From Ruminococcus sp. HUN007 (lineage in GTDB: Bacteria > Bacillota > Clostridia > Oscillospirales > Ruminococcaceae): 64,000 nucleotides of DNA. The notes beneath the pieces were generated by a model. It made no database searches and was not told the DNA's origin. It was given only the letters and a program-made list of their open reading frames with translations. The position numbers and the translations under genes are program-made. The stretch is from contig NZ_JOOA01000002.1 in the NCBI RefSeq assembly GCF_000712055.1, forward strand, positions 806,001 through 870,000, given 5' to 3'. This document shows positions 58,284 to 64,000 of this stretch, one piece after another; within the stretch, counting starts at the first letter, position 1, and each line of letters starts with the position of its first letter.

Positions 58284-60665
58284 TCAGAATCCTCCGCCTA
58301 TCATTGATGCGAAGTAATTAGCTGTTGAATTCATATTTCCCAGAGCCGATTCCATTGAGTTGAACTGTTTCCACAGTCTTTCCTTTCTGGAGTCATACTG
58401 TTCCTTGAGCTTTTTGATAGTTTCCTTGATAGTATCGATGCGCTTGCTTATAGTATTGTTCTTTTCAGTAGCCTTGCCCTTGAGTCCGGCAAGTGATACA
58501 AGTGAACCAGGCGAACCGGAAGAAGTATTGGCTGCCTTCTTGCATGCGCTGTCAAGTCTTGAAGCTATGCCGTTTGAGCCTGTGAATATATCAGCAACGC
58601 CCTTGGCATCGTTCTGGATAGCATCCTTGAGCTTGTCCTTGTTGATCGTAAGCTTGCCGTAGTCTTTCCAGTCACTGCTTGATTCTATTCCTATCTCGGA
58701 AAGAAGCTTCTTGTCTCCTACCTTAGTATAGAGAACTGTACGCATTTCATTGAGGAAACTTGAAATATCATTGTCACCGCTTAAAAGGCCCTTGTTGGTC
58801 TTTTCCTCCCACTTCTTGATCTCACTTTCAGTCATCTCGTCCTTCTGTGCATCAGTAAGAGGCATGTACTGCTTGTATTCAGCCTTTTCGTGGGTCCTGT
58901 CATTGAGATCCTTGATAAGAGCGTTGTAGTCTTCAACGAATGAAACTATGTTATCAAGCACCTTGTCATTATCGTTTGTGGTCTCGATGTTTACCGGACC
59001 GTTTGTAACATTCTTCAGTGTGAGATTGATGCCGTTGTACTTAAGCTCATTGCCTGAGTAGAAAACATCTTCACCGTCAATGACTGCGTGAGCATCGGTT
59101 CCCTGCTTGCTGATAGATGATGTTCCGAACATTTTCTTAAGAATGCCGTTTTCATCACTGTCGCTTGCTTCGATCACTGAACCGGAACCTGTTTCCTGGC
59201 CCTTTATACTGAACTTGTCATTCAGCGAGTTGTATGTGATCGTAACACCGGCACGGCTCTCGTTTACTTCCGTCATCATGTCGGAAAGCTTTGTATCGCC
59301 TGTAAATGAAAAATCTGTTCCGTTTATACTGAACTCGATCTTGTCAGAATCATTATATCCGTAAAGATCTTTAAGCGTCATTGAGGTGTCAAGCTGGTTT
59401 GTAGCACCCTTTGAATCCATTCCGATGAACTCAAGAGAACTTTCGTCACCCTTTATCTTGATGTTCTTTCCTGTGCCGGCTGTGATCTCGCCGCTGTCTG
59501 CATCAAAATGGATACCTGAGCCAAAGGCCTGGAAAAGCTTTTCACTGAAGCTGTCGGCTGTATCTGTTGATGTCAGTGAGATATCCTTTGATACACCGTT
59601 AAATGTTATATTCAGCTTACCCTTTGATTCGATCGCCGGTACATCAGCTGAAACTTCAGATGTTCTTGAAGCTTCCTGCTTGCCGCTGAATCCGAGTGCC
59701 TTCAGATCATTTGAGTCTGATGCAGCTTCAATGGTGATCTTTTCAACATCAGAATTACCTGTAAACTTGAGCTTTTTGTCATCGCCGGTGCCGTCATACG
59801 ATACTGTTATTCCTTTTCCTGAAACCTGAGCATTGATCTTCGAAAGAATATCCTCATCAGAATCATTTTTGCTGAGATTAACAGTAACATCTTTACCGTT
59901 TAATTTGAATGTATAGTCCTTCGCATCTGCGGAAAGCTTTGACTTGTCAAATTTACCTGAAGTAACAGAAGCATTTTTGACCGTCGCACTGCTGCCGTTT
60001 ACTGAGATATCTGTTGAGGCGCCTGTTCCGGAGAACTTAAGTTTTCCGTCTGAACCGACTGAAACTGATACATCAACAGCAGATGATGAATTCTGTCTGT
60101 TGTATGTTGTTATGCCCTTGTTGATCTTGTCAGCCATATCACTTGCTGAAGCTGCACCGCTTACATCGACTTCAATGTCTGTACCCCCGACACTGATCGT
60201 CATTTTAGCAGCTGAAGCGGACATAAGTTCACCGCCGGCTTTTACATTCATGCCCTGGCTGGCACTTACGCTGCTTGTAAACTTTGCTTCAGAAGCAAGT
60301 TTTATTACTTCAACATCGAAGCTTCCCTCAACTGCATCCGCTGTTGAAACAGCCTTTACTGCAGAAGATGTACTTTCAGTAGTTGTACTCTTGAAGCTTG
60401 ATGTAAGAGCGAGAGTTTTCTCACCGGTAACTGAAAAGTATTTACCCCTGAAATCATTGATCTTGTCAATAACCTCACGATACTGATCCTGCTTCATTTC
60501 AAGAACTTTCTGCTGCTGTTCCTGCTTGTCTATTTTTGTCTGCATGTCGCTCATCATTGACTTGACAAGACTTTCAGTGTCGAGTCCTGAGTTCATGCCT
60601 GAAATACCCTTATTGCTGTAGGATGCATTCGTGTACGTATTTTCTGAACTTGAACTTACCTGCAT
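58284..60665 (-). CDS. fliD: Flagellar filament cap protein FliD (HAP2)
   Basis: 793 aa, longer than the usual 450-500. N-terminal FliD_N (GISGMNSGLDTESLVKSMM, residues about 20-38) and C-terminal FliD_C with heptad coiled coil (about 740-785) are both present. The extra length is repeated Ser/Thr-rich beta domains (about 100-540), probably surface-exposed D-domains. Promotes flagellin assembly at the filament tip and may mediate adhesion. Co-transcribed with fliS. Confidence 0.93.
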   Translation of the reverse strand: MQVSSSSENTYTNASYSNKGISGMNSGLDTESLVKSMMSDMQTKIDKQEQQQKVLEMKQDQYREVIDKINDFRGKYFSVTGEKTLALTSSFKSTTTESTSSAVKAVSTADAVEGSFDVEVIKLASEAKFTSSVSASQGMNVKAGGELMSASAAKMTISVGGTDIEVDVSGAASASDMADKINKGITTYNRQNSSSAVDVSVSVGSDGKLKFSGTGASTDISVNGSSATVKNASVTSGKFDKSKLSADAKDYTFKLNGKDVTVNLSKNDSDEDILSKINAQVSGKGITVSYDGTGDDKKLKFTGNSDVEKITIEAASDSNDLKALGFSGKQEASRTSEVSADVPAIESKGKLNITFNGVSKDISLTSTDTADSFSEKLFQAFGSGIHFDADSGEITAGTGKNIKIKGDESSLEFIGMDSKGATNQLDTSMTLKDLYGYNDSDKIEFSINGTDFSFTGDTKLSDMMTEVNESRAGVTITYNSLNDKFSIKGQETGSGSVIEASDSDENGILKKMFGTSSISKQGTDAHAVIDGEDVFYSGNELKYNGINLTLKNVTNGPVNIETTNDNDKVLDNIVSFVEDYNALIKDLNDRTHEKAEYKQYMPLTDAQKDEMTESEIKKWEEKTNKGLLSGDNDISSFLNEMRTVLYTKVGDKKLLSEIGIESSSDWKDYGKLTINKDKLKDAIQNDAKGVADIFTGSNGIASRLDSACKKAANTSSGSPGSLVSLAGLKGKATEKNNTISKRIDTIKETIKKLKEQYDSRKERLWKQFNSMESALGNMNSTANYFASMIGGGF

Positions 60666-60875
60666 ATGTATCCCCCCTGATCATAAAATTTAAGAAATCA
60701 CTGATTAAAGACATCAGCACAGGAATATAGGGATCTGCCTGTAAACTCCGCTTCCGGTATATCCGGATTTAACGGAACTGATGTATTACCAGTGTTCTGG
60801 TGCTTGTATTAGATTAATCTGCTTATTATATTATTCGGCATTTTTACATTTTTTTAAAGAGTTTTTAAGAAATTT

Positions 60876-61370
60876 TCATATAATTCTGCTTTTTTGTGTA
60901 AAGACTCTGTCCCCCTGTCCCTGAGTCTCATTTACCGCGCTGTAAAATCTTGCTGCCTTGGCACTCTGTCCGGAATTGTTCTCTCTGATCTCTTCGAGAA
61001 CTCTGTCCATGGACTTCTTCAGTCTGTCCTGAACCATCGGTATGGCCGCACTTATCCTGTAGGCAACAGCGTTTACTTCCTGCCTTTTCTCAAATACTAC
61101 GGCATATTCTTCGGCCACGTCTTTTCTGTCAGTGAGCGGTTCTGTCGCTTTTTTCAGTTCGCCGGTCTCATCTTCGGCACACAGCGAATCTATCCCGGCA
61201 AATAGTTCGTCGGTAATCTCACGGTATCTGTTAATTCTTTCCACTGAAATGTCAACATCATCAGGTGAACAAACATAAAGTTCACCTATTTCCTTTTCCA
61301 TTTCAAGCAGCACTTCCACGATCTCATCAAAGCAGCTGCAGATCTGTGCTGTTCGTTCATTGTTTTCCAT
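60876..61370 (-). CDS. FlgN-like flagellar chaperone (putative)
   Basis: 164 aa; start 61370 with GGGAG upstream. All-helical coiled coil (about residues 1-130) with a basic tail carrying FYSAVNETQGQGDRVFTQKSRII, as in FlgN/FliT-type chaperones. Lies within the flagellar block between fliD and the PilZ-like gene. Would bind the hook-filament junction proteins FlgK and FlgL. Assignment by topology and context only. Confidence 0.5.
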   Translation of the reverse strand: MENNERTAQICSCFDEIVEVLLEMEKEIGELYVCSPDDVDISVERINRYREITDELFAGIDSLCAEDETGELKKATEPLTDRKDVAEEYAVVFEKRQEVNAVAYRISAAIPMVQDRLKKSMDRVLEEIRENNSGQSAKAARFYSAVNETQGQGDRVFTQKSRII

Positions 61371-61421
61371 ATTTTTCTCCCTTGTCTGAATAAAAATACG
61401 AATTTTTTCGTTCACGGTATA

Positions 61422-61450
61422 TTCCAATTCATCAGATTTTATGGTATAAT
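61422..61450 (+). promoter_or_regulatory. Promoter of the PilZ-like gene
   Basis: TTCCAA, 17-base spacer, TATAAT, 35 bases before the start. Confidence 0.5.
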
Positions 61451-61484
61451 AATAGAATAATACGATTATTTGGGGGTGTAATCA

Positions 61485-62147
61485 GTGTTTCCTGTAAAAT
61501 GCAAAGCGATACTCAAGCTTATAAACGGTGAAATACTGGAATACGGTTTTGCTTCGTACTCGGCTGAAGATCAGCACTTAGACTTTACAGCTCAGTTTGT
61601 GCCTATTCTTCAGATCAATTCAAAAGTCACCGTAGTCTGTACTGAAAACGGAGTTACGACACACGTGTTTACCGGTGAGGTTTATCTTTCTTCTCCGAAA
61701 CTTCTCCGGGTCATCTCACTTAAATGCGCTTTTATTATGGGTGCTGAAAAAGTACTTGCCGCTCACATACCGTTTGAAGCCCAGGTTTATGTTCCTGCCT
61801 TCAGACACACTTTTTTCGCAAACAGACTTACCTACAGATGGGAAGAATGCTGTATAAAAGCGATATCCATGAACGGTGCCGCAATAGAGTGTCCGGAGAT
61901 CGTCAGTGAATTTGCTGACAGGATCACAATAAAAATTTCCGATCCTATATTTTCTAAGCCTACGGAGATTCATCTCCATACAGGAGAAAAAGGGCTCATG
62001 TTTGGAAATCATACCAAATACAAATATAAAATCGGAAAAATCAATAAACGATGTGAATCTGAACTGAGAGCATTCATACGCAATGCAAATATGGCTCTGC
62101 TCGGCAACATAGAACTTGTTGACGAGCAGACCCTGTACAGTGACTGA
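61485..62147 (+). CDS. PilZ-like (YcgR-type) c-di-GMP-responsive protein
   Basis: 220 aa from a GTG at 61485 (GGGGTGTAATCA upstream). N-terminal YcgR_2-like beta domain (about 1-95) and C-terminal PilZ-like barrel (about 105-210) with FANRLTYRWEECCIKAISMNGAAIE. The RxxxR and D/NxSxxG ligand motifs are only partly kept (SMNGA for the second). Expected to slow the flagellum or alter export on c-di-GMP; the GGDEF protein at 12989 could supply the signal. Confidence 0.6.
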   Translation: MFPVKCKAILKLINGEILEYGFASYSAEDQHLDFTAQFVPILQINSKVTVVCTENGVTTHVFTGEVYLSSPKLLRVISLKCAFIMGAEKVLAAHIPFEAQVYVPAFRHTFFANRLTYRWEECCIKAISMNGAAIECPEIVSEFADRITIKISDPIFSKPTEIHLHTGEKGLMFGNHTKYKYKIGKINKRCESELRAFIRNANMALLGNIELVDEQTLYSD

Positions 62148-62153
62148 TCAGTG

Positions 62154-62381
62154 TTATTTTTTGATCTGACCAAGCATATTCTTAAATGCGTCAGGCGCAA
62201 CAGCGTCTGATGCTTTTTTATTGCTCTCCATGGTCTGACGCAGTTCGCTTCTCAGCACCTTAACATCCTTAGGTGCTTCAATACCGAGTCGTACCTTATC
62301 CCCGCTGACTTCAACGATCTTGATCTCTATATCTTCATTTAAATAAACTGTTTCCCCCACTTTTCTTGACAGTATAAGCAT
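62154..62381 (-). CDS. csrA: Carbon storage regulator CsrA
   Basis: 75 aa. MLILSRKVGETVYLNEDIEIKIVEV matches the family exactly; the basic VRLGIEAPKDVKVLR stretch binds GGA motifs in mRNA. Represses flagellin translation until FliW sequesters it. Two bases after fliW, with AAGGAGG inside the fliW 3' end, so translation is coupled. Confidence 0.96.
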   Translation of the reverse strand: MLILSRKVGETVYLNEDIEIKIVEVSGDKVRLGIEAPKDVKVLRSELRQTMESNKKASDAVAPDAFKNMLGQIKK

Positions 62382-62383
62382 TG

Positions 62384-62812
62384 TTAGTCCTCCTTAACAT
62401 TTTCAAAAAGCTTATATCGGATAGTGTAGTCCTCTTCAGCTAAGAACTGAGCAGCCCTTCTCTCCTCGAGATTCACAACGATAGGACTCTTGAGATTAAC
62501 AGTGGATTCACCGAAGTTGTCTGCAACTACCATTACAAGCCACATTTCATATGTTCCCTTGCCGATCACCTTTGTGATATCTTCCTCAAATGTCGGTGCA
62601 TATTCCTGATTCAGTGTTTTAGGATTTGCAAGTACAAAGCAGAGATCTGTATCATCAAGGCACTGCAGCCAGATAAATTCGCCGTTAAGTGATTCATCGA
62701 TCATGAATACGTATCTTTTGTTTTCCTCAAATCCTAAGATCGGCTGTTCAAATGTGATAATGTCGTTCTCTGAGATCTCGATCTCACCAAAAGTTCTAGT
62801 GTTTACTTTCAT
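62384..62812 (-). CDS. fliW: Flagellar assembly factor FliW
   Basis: 142 aa; start 62812 has GGAGG directly upstream. FliW fold (FEQPILGFEENKRYVF near residue 22, WLQCLDDTDLCFVLANP near residue 52). FliW binds either flagellin or CsrA, so free flagellin levels control csrA activity: a partner-switch. Adjacent to csrA, as in other Firmicutes. Confidence 0.95.
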   Translation of the reverse strand: MKVNTRTFGEIEISENDIITFEQPILGFEENKRYVFMIDESLNGEFIWLQCLDDTDLCFVLANPKTLNQEYAPTFEEDITKVIGKGTYEMWLVMVVADNFGESTVNLKSPIVVNLEERRAAQFLAEEDYTIRYKLFENVKED

Positions 62813-62913
62813 AATTACCTCCGCATTCATTGCTTCCTGCCGGTCGTGCAGCAGGAGACAGTATTCTGTAGTTTATGTGCTGTACTTAAGCACTTTGTCA
62901 GTGCATGTACGGT

Positions 62914-62953
62914 TAAAAAAACAGGGAATATGCCGTTTAAGCACATTCCCTGT
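62914..62953 (-). terminator. Terminator after the DUF6470 gene
   Basis: ACAGGGAAT / ATTCCCTGT hairpin; on the minus strand it is followed by seven T. It would separate flgL-DUF6470 from fliW-csrA. Confidence 0.85.
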
Positions 62954-62960
62954 TATGTTC

Positions 62961-63554
62961 CTATTCTTCCGGTTCTTCATAATCAGGCGCGGAACTCTTT
63001 GGCACGTAATTGAAACCGCCAAGATATTCAAATTCCACATGTGCATATTCTTCAACTATCTTTCGAGGCTGCGGCTTCGGTGCATGAATCTTTACCGCCT
63101 TCGGAGCTTCTTTCGGCTCCGGCTCCCACGATTTGTCCGGCACTACAGAATCAAGGCTGTCCATTGCCGAATCTATAGTGGCTGCCGACTGTATGTTCTG
63201 ACGCATATATTCCGCGCAGTTCGGTTTCGGCTCAGGTCTGACGTTTTTCTTTCCGTAGCAGTAATTCACACTGTACTCACTGCCTTCAGTTTCCGAAGCA
63301 CTTTCGTGCATCATACTGTCAGGCTGCCGGTTTATGAATTTCTGCTGAACGCCGCCGGCAGCTTTATTGCCGACCACATTACCGTCGTACATCTCCGGAT
63401 TGTTTTTTGAAGAATGTGTATTTTTAACCGGAATTCTTACATTCGCTGAATTAACTTCAGCATTTTCAGGAGAAAAGTCCGGATTATTATCAGCCGTGAT
63501 ATTCTCCTGTTCTTTAAACTTAATCGGAACTGTAGTTATTTTCAGAAGCTGCAT
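62961..63554 (-). CDS. DUF6470 family protein (YviE-like)
   Basis: 197 aa. N-terminal MQLLKITTVPIKFK and C-terminal HVEFEYLGGFNYVPKS motifs fit DUF6470; the middle is Pro/Lys-rich and disordered. In Bacillus the equivalent gene sits between flgL and fliW, exactly as here. Function unknown. No membrane segment. Confidence 0.75.
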   Translation of the reverse strand: MQLLKITTVPIKFKEQENITADNNPDFSPENAEVNSANVRIPVKNTHSSKNNPEMYDGNVVGNKAAGGVQQKFINRQPDSMMHESASETEGSEYSVNYCYGKKNVRPEPKPNCAEYMRQNIQSAATIDSAMDSLDSVVPDKSWEPEPKEAPKAVKIHAPKPQPRKIVEEYAHVEFEYLGGFNYVPKSSAPDYEEPEE

Positions 63555-63670
63555 TCAAATCCCTCCCTGAATAATGAATAATCAAACTTTCCTTGTTAAT
63601 ATACAAACTTCTATTCACTTGTTCTTATTTTGACATACTACATTTTATATGATAAAACCGTCAGGTATTA

Positions 63671-64000
63671 TCAGTTGACATAATCCATAAGTGACTTCGG
63701 AACGATATTCTTTCCGAACTGAAGCACCAAGTTCCAGGCGTTCTGATAACCAAGGAAATTGGTTATTTCAGTTGCATCATCGACGCCTTCGATATCCTTC
63801 TGCATTTTCTTGAGTGAAGTATTCTCCTGTTCTAGTCTGTCGAGGTTGGTTTCGAGGAACTTCGACCTTACGCCGAGCTCAGATTCTGCTGCGATAACCT
63901 TATCAGTCTGCTTCTGAAAATTAACCATAACTGCACTGATCTTATCAATAACATCAGCAATATTAGAATTACCATTTTCATCTTCTTTAATGCTATTGAT
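63671..64000 (-). CDS. flgL: Hook-filament junction protein FlgL (C-terminal 109 residues; rest beyond the window)
   Basis: Open frame to the right edge. Helical C-terminus with KFLETNLDRLEQENTSLKKM and the final heptad DATEITNFLGYQNAWNLVLQFG, the FlgL/flagellin D0-D1 pattern. It lies upstream of the DUF6470 gene on the same strand, which supports FlgL over flagellin. Confidence 0.8.
   Translation of the reverse strand: MNSIKEDENGNSNIADVIDKISAVMVNFQKQTDKVIAAESELGVRSKFLETNLDRLEQENTSLKKMQKDIEGVDDATEITNFLGYQNAWNLVLQFGKNIVPKSLMDYVN

Noticed and set aside
60690..60790. Degenerate mini-element near AGAAATCACTGATTAAAG
   Set aside because: Similarity limited to ~15 bases and a vague CCGG-rich stretch; boundaries cannot be set.

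Overview
The window is a low-to-moderate GC Firmicutes chromosome segment. It most likely comes from a motile, cellulosome-producing gut or rumen Ruminococcus-like clostridium. Two secreted enzymes end in type I dockerins (a GH9 cellulase at 50.2-52.9 kb and a lysozyme at 54.7-56.2 kb). A flagellar block (flgL, a DUF6470/YviE-like gene, fliW, csrA, an FlgN-like gene, fliD, fliS) fills the right end. Strong sigma-A promoters (TTGACA-17-TATAAT), AGGAGG ribosome sites and rho-independent terminators occur throughout. I see no tRNA, rRNA or CRISPR array.

Layout. 0-5 kb: a MoxR-like ATPase cut by the window edge, an FAD oxidoreductase, a Pr6Pr membrane protein and a lipoprotein. 5-22 kb: a mobile, rearranged zone. 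It holds gene relics, a ~110-bp palindromic mini-element, a polysaccharide deacetylase, a frameshifted DUF4143 ATPase, a pRiA4b/SEC-C protein, an AAA-ATPase-like/PD-(D/E)XK protein, a GGDEF protein, an IS1182-type insertion with an 8-bp target duplication, a nitroreductase, and a 3.27-kb three-gene transposon (zinc-ribbon protein, DDE transposase, AAA ATPase). Both edges of that transposon can be fixed to the base, because an unoccupied copy of its target lies at 5.37 kb. 20-30 kb: an accessory island that looks defence- and repair-related. It carries an AlbA_2/Schlafen-type protein, a Thg1-like 3'-5' polymerase translationally coupled to a T4-Pnk-type kinase, a TOTE-type primase-helicase-nuclease broken inside Walker A, an IS66 remnant, and a two-gene ABC-type ATPase plus PD-(D/E)XK nuclease unit under its own promoter.

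30-50 kb is mostly housekeeping: rplM-rpsI with a structured leader, an operon of a lipoprotein and two DUF4230-like membrane proteins, an isochorismatase-type hydrolase, long HPF, rhomboid, an RluA-type pseudouridine synthase, an alcohol dehydrogenase, a cell-wall-binding repeat protein, CorA, hemW, lepA, a Wzz-like protein and polyphosphate:AMP phosphotransferase. 50-57 kb: cellulosomal GH9, a HAD hydrolase, a GH25 lysozyme, a dockerin lysozyme, nth, and a gene of unknown function. 57.8-64 kb: flagellar genes with the FliW-CsrA switch and a PilZ-like protein.

Four themes matter most. (1) Two reciprocal empty/filled site pairs date and delimit two mobile elements. (2) Several accessory genes persist as internally deleted second copies. 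(3) Six frameshifts in five genes are each explained by one extra base in an A or T run, so assembly error must be excluded before calling these genes dead. (4) The ATPase-nuclease pair and the Thg1-kinase pair are the best candidates for a little-described system.
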